Source of the DNA: Deltaproteobacteria bacterium
Lineage (GTDB): Bacteria; Desulfobacterota; Desulfovibrionia; Desulfovibrionales; Desulfovibrionaceae
Length of the DNA: 33,308 nt
Direction: 5' to 3'
NCBI GenBank assembly: GCA_031275645.1
Contig: JAISOL010000051.1
Span: 1-33,308 of the forward strand
Shown here piece after piece: positions 19,503 through 28,118 of this stretch. Made by a program: the position numbers and the translations under genes. Each line of letters begins with the position of its first letter. Position 1 is the first letter of the stretch. Below the pieces are notes generated by a model. It was not told where the DNA came from, searched no databases, and worked only from the letters and a program-made list of their open reading frames with translations.

Positions 19503-20804
19503 ATGGCGCCCATAAAAGTGGCTTTATGCACCTATTCCTGCGGCCAGGAAAACGGAATCGCCCATATAGACGCCGCCCTGGCGAAAGGCGTGGACAGAGA
19601 TTTCTTCCGGGTGAAGACCTTTGTCTTGCGGGGGGACCTGCCGGCCGGGAGGGTAGAGGCCGCGGACGGGGCGACCCATGTCGGCCTGGCGGACGCTTAT
19701 TCCTTTCTCTGTGAACAACTGCGGGAAGCCGACCTCCTGCATGTGAACGGCGCCTTTGACCCCGTGGCCTGCAACGCGGCTTCTTCCGCCGGGGTGCCCG
19801 CGATTGTGGAGGTCATGCATCAGGTCGAAGCCGGAGGATTGCACCCGGGCATAGACCTTGTGGTCTGCGTGTCCGAACTGGTGCGCGCGGAGCAGGCGCA
19901 TGCACGAAGCCTGGTCATTCACAACGGCATCGACACGGAGCGCTTTTCCTTCAGGCCAGGAAGGCGGGACAGCGCGCGGGTAAGGATAGTCCAGGCGGCC
20001 AATGCGTCCAAGGCCGTGCATTGGGAATTGGGAGACATTCTGGCCGATCTGACCGACCCCGGCGTGGACGGGCTCATGGTCGGAGGCAGAAAATCCGTGG
20101 CCGGCCTGCCCGCTCTCGGAGTCGTCGCGGATATGCCCTCCATATACCACGGAGCGGATCTGCTCTTTCTGGTGGAACGCCGCGCGGCCTTCGGCCTGAT
20201 CTTCGCCGAGGGCATGGCCTGCGGCACCCTGCCCGTTGTCTCGGGCGATTCTGGAGCCACGGCCTTTGTCCGGCACGGACGGAGCGGCTGGGTCGTAACC
20301 GGGCCGGAATCGCGCGCCAGAACGCTGGAAGTTCTGCGCCGGGCGGTGGACGCGGTGGCGGAACCGCGATTCGCCGCAATGCAGTTGGCGGCGCGCGCGA
20401 CCATAGAGCGGAAATTCAGTCTGGAAAGGATGCTGCGCTCCTACCAGGCCCTTTACTCCGTCCTGGGAAGACGCCCGCGAAAAAAGCCCATCCGGGCCGC
20501 GGCCTGGATGGAGCTGGCTCTGTGCGCCCAGTTGTACGTCCACAACAATCCGGACAGCCTGACGGCCCTGGAACGCTATCTGGCCGAGACAAGGCCGCTG
20601 GAGCCGTATTTTCCGCGCCATCCCGTGGGAAACGCCGCCCTGTATATCATCCTCAGGCATGTTTGCCCGGATCTGCTCCAAAAAGGCCACGCGCCGCTGG
20701 CTTCCCTGCTCTGCTCCCGCCTGCGCCGCTCCGGCTGCGCCCATCCCCTTCTGGACGATGTTGAAAACAGTCTGAGGGGCCGGACGTGCCCCCCCCCGGC
20801 CTGA
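19503..20804 (+). CDS. Family 4 glycosyltransferase
   Basis: The 433-residue protein has the GT-B double Rossmann layout. The N-terminal half (1-135) contains a Gly-rich region QENGIAHIDAALAKG and ends at VCVSELVRAEQ. NGIDTERF (141-148) is the classic GT4 linker motif. The C-terminal half has GADLLFLVERRAAFGLIFAEGMACGTLPVVSGDSGA (218-252), the nucleotide-sugar site with the E-x7-E-like spacing of GT4 enzymes. A C-terminal helical extension (about 300-433) is outside the core family. It probably transfers a sugar to a cell-surface glycan or lipid; donor and acceptor are not predictable. It follows panE closely but the link is probably only positional, and it converges with the TRAP genes. Confidence 0.8.
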   Translation: MAPIKVALCTYSCGQENGIAHIDAALAKGVDRDFFRVKTFVLRGDLPAGRVEAADGATHVGLADAYSFLCEQLREADLLHVNGAFDPVACNAASSAGVPAIVEVMHQVEAGGLHPGIDLVVCVSELVRAEQAHARSLVIHNGIDTERFSFRPGRRDSARVRIVQAANASKAVHWELGDILADLTDPGVDGLMVGGRKSVAGLPALGVVADMPSIYHGADLLFLVERRAAFGLIFAEGMACGTLPVVSGDSGATAFVRHGRSGWVVTGPESRARTLEVLRRAVDAVAEPRFAAMQLAARATIERKFSLERMLRSYQALYSVLGRRPRKKPIRAAAWMELALCAQLYVHNNPDSLTALERYLAETRPLEPYFPRHPVGNAALYIILRHVCPDLLQKGHAPLASLLCSRLRRSGCAHPLLDDVENSLRGRTCPPPA

Positions 20805-20814
20805 GCCGGAAAAA

Positions 20815-21816
20815 TCAGGCGTCGTGTATGGCCTTTATGCGCTCGAGCCCTCCCAGGCCGGGGGCGAAAAGCTCCCAGACCCCGCGGGCGTCCCGCTCCC
20901 AGGGCGAAATATCCGGCAGATGGACAATGTGGCCGCCGGCTCCCAGCACTTCCTCCTCCGCCTTTCTCTCATCCTCAAGGATAAGCTCGTTGAAACGGGC
21001 GGCTCCTTGCGCGGCGGCGGCGGCAAAGACGGCTTTTTCCCCGGCCGGCAGGGCCAGCCAGAATTTTTCCGCCGCATAGATTATCCCCCCCGCCTGGATA
21101 TGTCCGGTTTCCATGAGATAAGGCGCCACTTCATAAAGCTTGAGGGCGGCGTAAGCGGATTTGTTGAGATCCATGGCCTCCACCACCCCGGTTTTCAGCG
21201 CGTTGTAAGTTTCGGCAATGGGCAGGGTCACCGGCTGGGCGCGGAAAGACCGCCACATGGCCGTATGCACGGGATTGGGAATGGAGCGGACGCGCTTTCC
21301 GGCCAAAGTTTCGGGGGCGAGCACAAGCTCCTTGGCCAGGAGGCAGCGCGCGCCGTAACCGACATAGCCCAGAGCCACAAAACCCTCGGCGGCCAGGCTG
21401 TTTTTCAGCTCTTCCCCCAGTTCCACTTCCAGCACCCTTTGCAGATGTTCCCGGTTTTTAAAGAGAAAAGGCAGATCCAGAATCTGCGTCCGGGGGGCCC
21501 AGCCGCTGAAGGCGGAACTGGTATTGACGCTGGCCTGGATTGACCCCAGGCGTATGCCTTCGGCCAGCTCTTTTTCCCCTCTTCCCAGGGCCGCGTTGGG
21601 CACGATGCGGAATTGAAAGCGTCCGGGCAGCTCTTTTTCGATTATGTCCCGGATGTAGTGCCAGACCCGCGTTTCCGGCTTGTCGGGCCCGACCAGGGTA
21701 CCCACGGTGACCACGCGCCCGGCGGCGGCCGCCGGGGAACGCGGAAGCAGTCCGAACACACAGGCCGTGCCGGCGCCCAGCAGGGCGAGGGCGCGGCGGC
21801 GGGTAATCTTGAGCAT
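20815..21816 (-). CDS. dctP: TRAP transporter substrate-binding protein, DctP family
   Basis: DctP proteins capture organic acids or other small solutes in the periplasm and deliver them to the DctQM permease. The 333-residue protein begins with a signal peptide containing RRRALALLG, possibly Tat-type, ending in an AAAAG stretch. The mature part has the family framework: FRIVPNAALGRGEKELAEGI, LPFLFKNREHLQRVL, GYGARCLLA, LAGKRVRSIPNP, and ETYNALKTGVVEAMD, the block that orients the substrate. The ATG at 21816 is chosen because GAGGTGGAG precedes it and the signal peptide starts there; the open frame upstream to 21852 lacks a site. It lies 70 bases after the permease gene. The substrate is unknown; thiM context hints at a thiazole compound. 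Confidence 0.88.
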   Translation of the reverse strand: MLKITRRRALALLGAGTACVFGLLPRSPAAAAGRVVTVGTLVGPDKPETRVWHYIRDIIEKELPGRFQFRIVPNAALGRGEKELAEGIRLGSIQASVNTSSAFSGWAPRTQILDLPFLFKNREHLQRVLEVELGEELKNSLAAEGFVALGYVGYGARCLLAKELVLAPETLAGKRVRSIPNPVHTAMWRSFRAQPVTLPIAETYNALKTGVVEAMDLNKSAYAALKLYEVAPYLMETGHIQAGGIIYAAEKFWLALPAGEKAVFAAAAAQGAARFNELILEDERKAEEEVLGAGGHIVHLPDISPWERDARGVWELFAPGLGGLERIKAIHDA

Positions 21817-21886
21817 GATCTCCACCTCTGATAAGATTTTATTTTTATTCAATAGCGCAGAGCGCGAAAACTTAAAAGCCGAATTC

Positions 21887-23851
21887 TCATCTCAGAGCCC
21901 AGAGTCCGGCCCCCACGGACATAAGGGCCATGGCGGCCAGCATGAAGGCCAGCAGGGGGAGCGTCGCCCTGAAAACCCCGCCGGAGGAGAGGCCGCATAA
22001 ACCGCTGGCGGTGAAAACAATCATGCCCACAGGCGGAGTCAGCCCGCCCAGCATCAGGTTAACCACCAGAATGATTCCGAAATGCACCGGGTCAAGCCCC
22101 GCATTGACCGCCGCGGGCAGGAGAAGAGGCGCCAGCAGCATGATGCCCGCCCCCACCTCCAGGCAAAGGCCGGAAAGCAGCAGCAGCGCGTTGGCGAACA
22201 GAAGAAAGGCGAAAGGCCCGCCGCCCATGCTCCCCAGAAAGGCGGAAAGCGCGGCCGGGGCCTCGTCCACCGCCAGGATAAATATAAACGGAGCCGAAGC
22301 TCCTATGAGCAGCCCGACGGAAGCCGCTTCCCTGCCGGACTGGATAAAAACCCGGCCCAGATTCCGGAGTCTGCTCCCATTTTCCGCGGGCCCGCCGCCG
22401 GGCGCGGGCGGCCTTCCTCCAGCGGCTTTCGCGCCGCTCCGCCCAGGCCCGAACATTGCCAGGAGCAAAGTATAGACGGCGGCCAGAGCCCCGGCTTCAG
22501 AGGCGGTCAGAAAGCCCAGGCGAATGCCGAAGAGAATGAGCGCCGCCAGACCCAGCATGGGCAGCGCTTCCAGCAGGGCCCGCAAGCGCGCGCCGGCCGT
22601 AGCCGGGAGCCCGGCTCTCTCTCCTTTGTCGAGCAGATACAGGGCGAAGGAGAGAATCAGGGCCAGAAACAGCCCTGCCGCGAGCCCGCCCATGAAAAGA
22701 GCCCCCACGGAAAGATCCGTGGCCACGGCCAACATCAGAAAAGCCACTGAAGGCGGAATTATGTTGGGCAAGACCGAAGTGGCGCAAACAATGGCGGCGG
22801 CGCGTTCGGGAGCGCAACCGCGCTCCTTCAGTCCCGGAACAAGCACTTTGGAGCTGAAGGCCACGTCCGCCAGGGAAGAACCGGAAATGCCGGAAAAGAA
22901 CACATTGGTGAGCAGGGCCGTCTGGGCCAGCCCGCCGCGCCGGTGCCCGACCAGGGAATCGGCCAGGGCGACCAGCTTTTCGGCCAGACCGGCCGCTACC
23001 ATGAAGCCTCCGGCCAGGATAAAAAAAGGAATGGCCAGGAGCAGAAAGGAACTGACGCCGTTGACCGCGGTCTGCAGAATGGCGGCCGCGGGCAGCAGGC
23101 TGCCCAGAGGGATGGCCAGGGCCAGGGATGAAAGCAGCATGTGCGGCAGGGGAACGCCCAGAAGCAGCCCCCCCAGGGCGATAAGGGCCGCGGCCGCGCC
23201 GGGCAGGGGCAAGGGCCACAAAAACGGCTGCCGCCCCAGGGCGAAAAGAAGAAAACCCAGGCCCAGACTGGCCGAAATCAGAAGAGGAGCGCGCCGTTCA
23301 GAAAACATGCGCAGCACCGTCAGCAGCGCTCCCAGAATTCCGGCGGCCGGCGCGGCGGCAAAGCGGCACCATTCCGGGAGGCCGATCTGGGTAGAAACGC
23401 CGCCCAGGTTGCGCATGACTTCGGCGCCGCTGTCCACGAGCAACAGGGAAGCATGCAGGACCACAGCCCGGTTGAAGACCCGCGCCCCGCTCCGCCAGCC
23501 GCCCCTGAGCCGTCCGGCCAGCCCTTCCAGGCGCATGGAAAGGGGGCTGTCCGCCAGTAGCGGAAAAGCGGCGAAAATCAGAAAGACGTAAAGCCAGGAG
23601 GCCAGCTCGTCCGCGCCGTTCCAGCGGGCAAAGCCGGCGTAACGCCCCAGAACGGAGCAGAGGGCCACAGCCAGAAGCGCCGCTAGAACGAGGCCCGCCA
23701 GACATCCCAGCCCCTTTTCCAGAATATGGAGAAATCTTTCCGCCAGCGGCCGGAGAGCCTCAGCCGGCCTTTTTCCGATCTCCCGCCCGGAGGGGTGCGG
23801 GAGCGCGGCCTCTTCCGCCGGCCGCGCAGGGGGACAGGGACGCGGGATCAT
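21887..23851 (-). CDS. dctM: Fused TRAP transporter permease, DctQ-DctM
   Basis: This 654-residue membrane protein joins the small DctQ subunit to the large DctM channel subunit. The DctQ part covers about residues 35-165, with the ADELASWLYVFLIFAAFPLLA helix typical of DctQ. The DctM part runs from about 215 to the end. It has many hydrophobic helices and signatures such as FFSGISGSSLADVAFSSKVLVPGL, ATSVLPNIIPPSVAFLML and LMLGGLTPPVGMIVFTASGLCG. The start ATG (23851) overlaps the thiM stop codon as ATGA, so translation is coupled and the two belong to one operon. The first 34 residues are soluble and Pro-rich. A Gly/Pro-rich insert lies between helices near residue 510. QM fusions are known in the TRAP family. 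Confidence 0.9.
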   Translation of the reverse strand: MIPRPCPPARPAEEAALPHPSGREIGKRPAEALRPLAERFLHILEKGLGCLAGLVLAALLAVALCSVLGRYAGFARWNGADELASWLYVFLIFAAFPLLADSPLSMRLEGLAGRLRGGWRSGARVFNRAVVLHASLLLVDSGAEVMRNLGGVSTQIGLPEWCRFAAAPAAGILGALLTVLRMFSERRAPLLISASLGLGFLLFALGRQPFLWPLPLPGAAAALIALGGLLLGVPLPHMLLSSLALAIPLGSLLPAAAILQTAVNGVSSFLLLAIPFFILAGGFMVAAGLAEKLVALADSLVGHRRGGLAQTALLTNVFFSGISGSSLADVAFSSKVLVPGLKERGCAPERAAAIVCATSVLPNIIPPSVAFLMLAVATDLSVGALFMGGLAAGLFLALILSFALYLLDKGERAGLPATAGARLRALLEALPMLGLAALILFGIRLGFLTASEAGALAAVYTLLLAMFGPGRSGAKAAGGRPPAPGGGPAENGSRLRNLGRVFIQSGREAASVGLLIGASAPFIFILAVDEAPAALSAFLGSMGGGPFAFLLFANALLLLSGLCLEVGAGIMLLAPLLLPAAVNAGLDPVHFGIILVVNLMLGGLTPPVGMIVFTASGLCGLSSGGVFRATLPLLAFMLAAMALMSVGAGLWALR

Positions 23852-24645
23852 GAACCCTCCCCCAGAAGATAAAGCTGATCCAGAAAAGCGGCGGCGAATC
23901 CCCCCGGCCCCCTGGCCTCCTCTCCGGCCTTTGCCCCGGCAAAGGCGAAAACGGCCGAGGCCGTCACGGCCGCCCGGAACAAAGGCAGCCCGGCCCCCAG
24001 AAAAACGGCCGCGGCCGCCCCCAGAGCGCAGCCGGTGCCGGTGACGCGGGACATGAGCGGATGGCCTCCGGGAACGGACATCAGCCTGAGCCCGTCCGTA
24101 ACGTAATCCGTGGCTCCGGTGACCATAGTCACCCGGCCCGTGCGCCCGGCGACTCTTCCGGCCGCCTCCAGGGCCAACTCCGCCTCCACGGTCGCGTCCG
24201 CGCAACGGCCTTTTCCGTCCTCTCCGGCCAGGGCGAGAATTTCGGAAGCATTGCCCTTGACTATGTCCGGCCGCAGGGCCAGGAGATCCCGCGCCAGTTC
24301 CGTCCGCAGGGACAAGGCGCCCACGGCGGCGGGATCAAAGAGCCAGGGCTTGCGCAGGGAAGAGGCCAGAGCGGCGGCGCGGCGCATGGATTGCGCCCCG
24401 GCAGAGCTCAGAGAGCCCAGATTTATGACCAGAGCGTCGGCAAGCGGCACGAACTGCTCTATTTCCTCGTCCGCGGCGATCATGGCCGGGGAGCCGCCCA
24501 AAGCCAGAACCACATTGGCCATCAGCTCCCGGGCAACGGAAGCGGTAAGGCAATGCACCAGAGGGACAAGCTTGCGCGCCCGCGCGAGAGCCTGAAGAAT
24601 TTCCGGCTCCGGCCTGCGGGCGGCGCCGTAAGGGGGCAAAGGCAT
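23848..24645 (-). CDS. thiM: Hydroxyethylthiazole kinase
   Basis: ThiM phosphorylates 5-(2-hydroxyethyl)-4-methylthiazole so it can be joined to the pyrimidine part of thiamine; it is a salvage enzyme. The 265-residue protein has PLVHCLTASVARELMANVVLALGGSPAMI near the N-terminus (substrate pocket), LFDPAAVG (102-109), KGNASEI (130-136), and the glycine-rich TGTGCALGAAAA with C206 in the active site. These match ThiM rather than the related ThiD kinases. Upstream rnhA ends 55 bases before the start, and I found no TPP riboswitch in that gap. The downstream permease start overlaps the stop codon. Coupling of a salvage kinase with a transporter suggests the transporter imports a thiazole precursor. 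Confidence 0.88.
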   Translation of the reverse strand: MPLPPYGAARRPEPEILQALARARKLVPLVHCLTASVARELMANVVLALGGSPAMIAADEEIEQFVPLADALVINLGSLSSAGAQSMRRAAALASSLRKPWLFDPAAVGALSLRTELARDLLALRPDIVKGNASEILALAGEDGKGRCADATVEAELALEAAGRVAGRTGRVTMVTGATDYVTDGLRLMSVPGGHPLMSRVTGTGCALGAAAAVFLGAGLPLFRAAVTASAVFAFAGAKAGEEARGPGGFAAAFLDQLYLLGEGS

Positions 24646-24700
24646 TTCTCTCTCCGGGAAGGCGCCCCTTGGGCCGGGGCCGAGGGCAAAGCCCCTGTTT

Positions 24701-25204
24701 TCAGATTGAACCGCCGCCGGAATCGCGGCAAGTCTGACAAAAACCGGGATCCGGAGGCAGGAGGGCCGCGCCGGCGGCCGCGCGCGCCAGAGCGTCCACC
24801 CTTTCGTTTTCAGGATGACCTCTATGCCCGGCCACCCAGGCCAGCCTGGGCCTGTGCCTCTCCAGCAGGGGAAGAAGCCTCTCCCACAAATCGCGGTTGA
24901 GCACTTCCTTTTTATCCGCCTTTTTCCAGCCCCTGCCCCGCCAGGCTTCCAACCAGCCTTTATTCACCGCCTCGCTCAGATAGCGCGAATCCGTGTACAA
25001 AGTGACGGAACAATCCCGTTTGAGCCGCGCCAGACCTTCCAGGGCCGCCATAAGCTCCATGCGGTTGTTGGTGGTCAGCCTGAAGCCTCCGGACAGCTCC
25101 AGGCTGCGCTCCCCGCAGCGCAGGAGCGCGGCCCATCCTCCCGGACCGGGGTTGCCCAGGCAGGAACCGTCCGTAAATATTTCCACAACATCGTCCGCTT
25201 GCAT
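24701..25204 (-). CDS. rnhA: Ribonuclease HI
   Basis: RNase H removes RNA from RNA-DNA hybrids during replication and R-loop repair. From the ATG at 25204 the protein has 167 residues with the full catalytic set: D12 in FTDGSCLGNPGPGGW, E50 in NNRMELMAAL, D72 in YTDSRY, H127 in VAGHRGHPENERVDALA and D137 in the same block. The basic-handle region WRGRGWKKADKKEVLNRDLWE is also present. A short C-terminal tail (GFCQTCRDSGGGSI) is unusual. The frame is open upstream to 25309, but family similarity starts just after 25204. No strong ribosome site is seen, so coupling to the gene upstream, which ends at 25230, is likely. Confidence 0.92.
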   Translation of the reverse strand: MQADDVVEIFTDGSCLGNPGPGGWAALLRCGERSLELSGGFRLTTNNRMELMAALEGLARLKRDCSVTLYTDSRYLSEAVNKGWLEAWRGRGWKKADKKEVLNRDLWERLLPLLERHRPRLAWVAGHRGHPENERVDALARAAAGAALLPPDPGFCQTCRDSGGGSI

Positions 25205-25229
25205 GATTTTGACGGCGGCGCGGGCGCAT

Positions 25230-25793
25230 TCAGCGCGCCACGGTCTCAAAACTGTATTCCAGAAAAAGCAGAGAACTGACGGCCGCCTCCCGCCACTGCC
25301 CGCTTTCAAAGCCCTGATACATAATCTCGCTCTGAATCCGGAAAATTGTACCCTCTCCGATGGCGGAGCGCCACAGGGCGGGCATGAAAAGCACAGTCTG
25401 TTTCATAGGGGGGCAGATTCCGAAGAGCACCTTGCCTTCCAGCGCGTCCTGGGAGCTGAACAGGGTCTCCCTGGTCTGGACGTGCAGCTTGACGGAAAAT
25501 TTCTTGTCAAAGGCTACTATGATTTCGACAATGGCTTCGCTCTGCTCCGGGCTGAAAACTTTCATATCGTCGTTCAGGCGGGCGTTGGCGCTGAATTTGT
25601 AGACGTAGCGCTCGCTGTTGGCCCAGAAGGCCCAGCACACGCCGAGAATCAGGATCAGCATGAGCAGGGTGCGTAAAAGCGACAAGCCCGCGCGACCGGA
25701 AGCGAATTTTGGACGAAAAGTCAGTAAGCTTAAAAACACCGTACTTTCTCCCAGGATCTTTTCCGAAAAAACGCCGTCAAAAATTTCCGCCAT
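25230..25793 (-). CDS. Membrane-anchored TPM-like hypothetical protein
   Basis: The 187-residue protein has a cytoplasmic N-terminus (1-38), one membrane helix (about 39-57, LLRTLLMLILILGVCWAFW), and a C-terminal domain. That domain contains FSPEQSEAIVEIIVAFDKKFSVKLHVQTRE and LEGKVLFGICPPMKQTVLFMPALWRSAIG, which loosely resembles the TPM domain of membrane-linked stress proteins. I do not recognise a named family. It ends 25 bases before rnhA starts, same strand. Two copies of a 13-base sequence lie immediately upstream of its start. A weak promoter (TTGGTC, 17 bases, TATTCG) lies further up on the minus strand. Confidence 0.55.
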   Translation of the reverse strand: MAEIFDGVFSEKILGESTVFLSLLTFRPKFASGRAGLSLLRTLLMLILILGVCWAFWANSERYVYKFSANARLNDDMKVFSPEQSEAIVEIIVAFDKKFSVKLHVQTRETLFSSQDALEGKVLFGICPPMKQTVLFMPALWRSAIGEGTIFRIQSEIMYQGFESGQWREAAVSSLLFLEYSFETVAR

Positions 25794-25797
25794 CAGA

Positions 25798-25823
25798 AAT
25801 TTTCAATGTGAATTTTCAATGTG
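25798..25823. repeat. Tandem 13-base direct repeat
   Basis: AATTTTCAATGTG occurs twice head to tail (25798-25810 and 25811-25823), immediately upstream of the minus-strand gene at 25793. It may be a tandem operator half or a replication-slippage duplication. The rest of the 25794-26071 gap contains REP-like copy 3 and the hflK ribosome site. Confidence 0.7.
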
Positions 25824-25907
25824 GAGCGAGCTTACACCTTTTTCGAATACTTTAACAGGAAATCTTGACCAAAACTACTTTATGGTATGAAGACTTTCCC
25901 TTGAGAG

Positions 25908-25949
25908 AGATTTCCGCTTGACTCGCGGCAAAGCCGGGAATACTTTTCC
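25908..25949 (+). repeat. REP-like repeat, copy 3
   Basis: GAGAGATTTCCGCTTGACTCG, then CGGCAAAGCCGGGAATACTTTTC. It matches copies 1, 2 and 4 across the whole unit, including the GAGATT lead-in. It lies between the divergent TPM-like gene and hflK. Confidence 0.6.
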
Positions 25950-26071
25950 GGTAGCGGTCCGTCCTGTTCCCGCGCGCCCGCAGGGAGTCATCCGGCGGAC
26001 TCGAACCGGCTGCTTGAAAACAGGGAAACTTGCGCCGGAGCGAAGTTCGGACATGCCTTCAAGGAGGTCTT

Positions 26072-27226
26072 ATGAATTGGGATTGGGACAAATTGCAGGA
26101 CAAACGGAGACGCCAGGCCGGCCAGACTCCGCCCGGAAACCACAGGGAAGAGGATGAGGACGACGCGCCTCCGGGCCCGCCTCCGGGCGGAGGCAGGGGC
26201 GGAGGCCGGGGAATCGGCCGCATGGGAGACGCCTTCAGGCAGTTCCGCCGGACGCGCCTGCCGGCCATACGCATAATTCTGATCCTGGTTCTGCTGGGCT
26301 GGCTGGCTTCGGGCATCTTTATAGTCGATTCCGCCGAAATAGGCGTGATTACGCGCTTCGGAGCCTACAACCGGGTGGTTGACCCCGGCCCGCACTACCA
26401 TCTGCCTTTTCCCATCGAAGAAGCCGTCACTCCCAAGGTGCATCATGTGCAGCGGGTGGAGATAGGCTTCCGCACTCTGCGCTCCTCCACGGGACAGAAC
26501 GCGGTGCGCGGCGTGCTGGAAGAAGCCGCCATGCTTACCGGCGACGAAAACATAGTGAACGTGCAGTTTATTGTGCAATACCAGATCAAGGACCCGGTGG
26601 ACTTCCTGTTCAAGGCGGATTTGCAGATCCCCGCCCAGGGCAATGCCGACATCTATTCCGAAACCGTTAAAAACGCCGCCGAGGCGGCCATGCGCGAGGT
26701 CATAGGCGGCAGCCTCATTGATTCCGCCCTCACGGACGGAAAAAATCAGATTCAGATTGAATCGCGCGATCTCCTGCAGGGCATTTTGGACCGCTACAGC
26801 ACCGGCATCCTGATCCAGGCCGTGCAACTGCAGGATGTGACTCCTCCCCTGGAAGTGAGCGCGGCCTTCAAGGACGTGGCCAGCGCCAGGGAGGATCGCA
26901 GCCGCTCCATAAATGAGGCTGAAGCCTACCGGAACGAAATACTGCCGCGCACCAGCGGCGAAGTGGCGGAAATACTTAACCGGGCGGAAGCCTACAAAAG
27001 AGCCGTGGTGGAAAAGGCCTCCGGCGAGGCCCAGCACTTTTTATCGGTGCTGACCGAATACAACAAAGCGCAGGATATCACCAGAAAACGCATGTACATT
27101 GAAACTATGGAAGAGATTCTCTCTTCTCCGGGCATGGAAAAAATCATTCTGGGCAGCGAAGCGGGGCGTTCCGTCCTGCCCTTCCTTCCCCTGAATCGCT
27201 CCGGCCGCGCAACAGGGGGACAATAA
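26072..27226 (+). CDS. hflK: FtsH protease modulator HflK
   Basis: HflK forms a large membrane ring with HflC around FtsH and limits its access to membrane substrates. From the ATG at 26072 (AAGGAGGT upstream) the protein has 384 residues. It has an acidic, Gly/Pro-rich cytoplasmic start MNWDWDKLQ, one membrane helix (about 66-85) and a band 7/SPFH domain beginning SAEIGVITRFGAYNRVVDPGPHYHLPFP. Further on are VNVQFIVQYQIKDPVDFLF and a long charged helix with EAEAYRNEILPRTSGEVAEIL and ATG-proximal KRAVVEKASGEAQHFL. The N-terminal DWDKL and SPFH order are typical of HflK. The last codon overlaps the hflC start (TAATG). Confidence 0.94.
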   Translation: MNWDWDKLQDKRRRQAGQTPPGNHREEDEDDAPPGPPPGGGRGGGRGIGRMGDAFRQFRRTRLPAIRIILILVLLGWLASGIFIVDSAEIGVITRFGAYNRVVDPGPHYHLPFPIEEAVTPKVHHVQRVEIGFRTLRSSTGQNAVRGVLEEAAMLTGDENIVNVQFIVQYQIKDPVDFLFKADLQIPAQGNADIYSETVKNAAEAAMREVIGGSLIDSALTDGKNQIQIESRDLLQGILDRYSTGILIQAVQLQDVTPPLEVSAAFKDVASAREDRSRSINEAEAYRNEILPRTSGEVAEILNRAEAYKRAVVEKASGEAQHFLSVLTEYNKAQDITRKRMYIETMEEILSSPGMEKIILGSEAGRSVLPFLPLNRSGRATGGQ

Positions 27227-28074
27227 TGGAAAAACGTCTGATCAGCTTTTTCGTCCTTCTGGCCGCGCTGGGAATTATCGGCAGCCAGAGCCTTTATACC
27301 GTGTACCAGACCGAAAGGGCCCTGGTGCTGCAACTGGGCGAGCCCGTGCGGGCGGATGTTCCCCCCGGCCTGCACCTTAAAATACCTTTTATCCAAAACG
27401 TAATCTATCTGGACGCACGCATTCTCACCTACGACTCCAACCCGGCCGAGGCCCTGACCAGCGACAAGAAAACCATTGTTCTGGACAACTACGCCCGCTG
27501 GCGCATCACCTCCCCCCTGCGTTTCTACCAGACCTTGCGCACCGTGCGCCTGGCCCAGACCAAACTGGTGGATATAGTCTATTCCGAACTGCGCGTGGTG
27601 GTCGGCCGCTACACTCTGGAAGAAGTGGTCTCCTCCAAGCGCCAGGAAATCATGCTCCAGGTCATAGCCAAAGCCAATGAGCTGAGCAGCGAATACGGGG
27701 TGGAAGTAATCGACGTGCGCATCAAGCGCACCGACCTCCCCCAGGAGAACCAGCGGGCCATTTTCGGCCGCATGCAGGCCGAACGCGAGCGCCAGGCCAA
27801 GCAATACCGCTCCCAGGGAGAGGAGGAGGCCAGAAAAATCCGTTCCGGCGCTGACCGGGAAGTTACCATCATGCTGGCTGAAGCCAGGCGTAAAGCCGAA
27901 GTGCTGCACGGCGAAGGCGATGCCGAGGCTGTCCGCGTCTTTGCGGAAGCTCTGAACCAATCTCCGGGGTTCTACGAGTTTTACCGCAGTCTGGAAGCTT
28001 ACCGGAAAGGGCTGAAAGAAAACAGCCGGATTCTTCTGGAGCCCGGCTCGGAATTCCTGCGCTTCTTCAAGTAG
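27226..28074 (+). CDS. hflC: FtsH protease modulator HflC
   Basis: HflC is the partner of HflK in the periplasmic ring that regulates FtsH. The 282-residue protein has an N-terminal membrane anchor (about 5-23), then the SPFH domain starting YQTERALVLQLGEPVRADVPPGLHLKIPFIQNV. It continues with ARWRITSPLRFYQTLRT, a helical arm with EVIDVRIKRTDLPQENQRAIFGRMQAERERQAKQYRSQGEEEARKIR and the C-terminal FYEFYRSLEAYRKGL typical of HflC. The ATG shares one base with the hflK stop, so the two are translated together. The hairpin at 28083-28115 follows the stop codon. Confidence 0.95.
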   Translation: MEKRLISFFVLLAALGIIGSQSLYTVYQTERALVLQLGEPVRADVPPGLHLKIPFIQNVIYLDARILTYDSNPAEALTSDKKTIVLDNYARWRITSPLRFYQTLRTVRLAQTKLVDIVYSELRVVVGRYTLEEVVSSKRQEIMLQVIAKANELSSEYGVEVIDVRIKRTDLPQENQRAIFGRMQAERERQAKQYRSQGEEEARKIRSGADREVTIMLAEARRKAEVLHGEGDAEAVRVFAEALNQSPGFYEFYRSLEAYRKGLKENSRILLEPGSEFLRFFK

Positions 28075-28082
28075 CCTCTTCC

Positions 28083-28115
28083 CGCCTCCGGGGGAAACGC
28101 TTTCCCCCGGAGGCG
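28083..28115. terminator. Perfect 15-bp hairpin between convergent genes
   Basis: CGCCTCCGGGGGAAA and TTTCCCCCGGAGGCG pair perfectly around a CGC loop. The hairpin lies between the hflC stop (28074) and the convergent permease stop (28119). There is no clear T-run on either side, so it would be a bidirectional terminator or transcript-end barrier rather than a strict intrinsic terminator. Confidence 0.6.
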
Positions 28116-28118
28116 AAA

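Noticed and set aside
24646-24700. TPP riboswitch upstream of thiM
   Set aside because: The gap is only 55 bases and none of the conserved TPP riboswitch blocks is visible.
25990-26038. A tRNA-like T-arm (minus strand GCCGGTTCGAGTCC) with flanking TCCGGCG/CGCCGGA
   Set aside because: No anticodon arm, D-arm or full acceptor stem of proper length can be drawn around it; treated as chance similarity.
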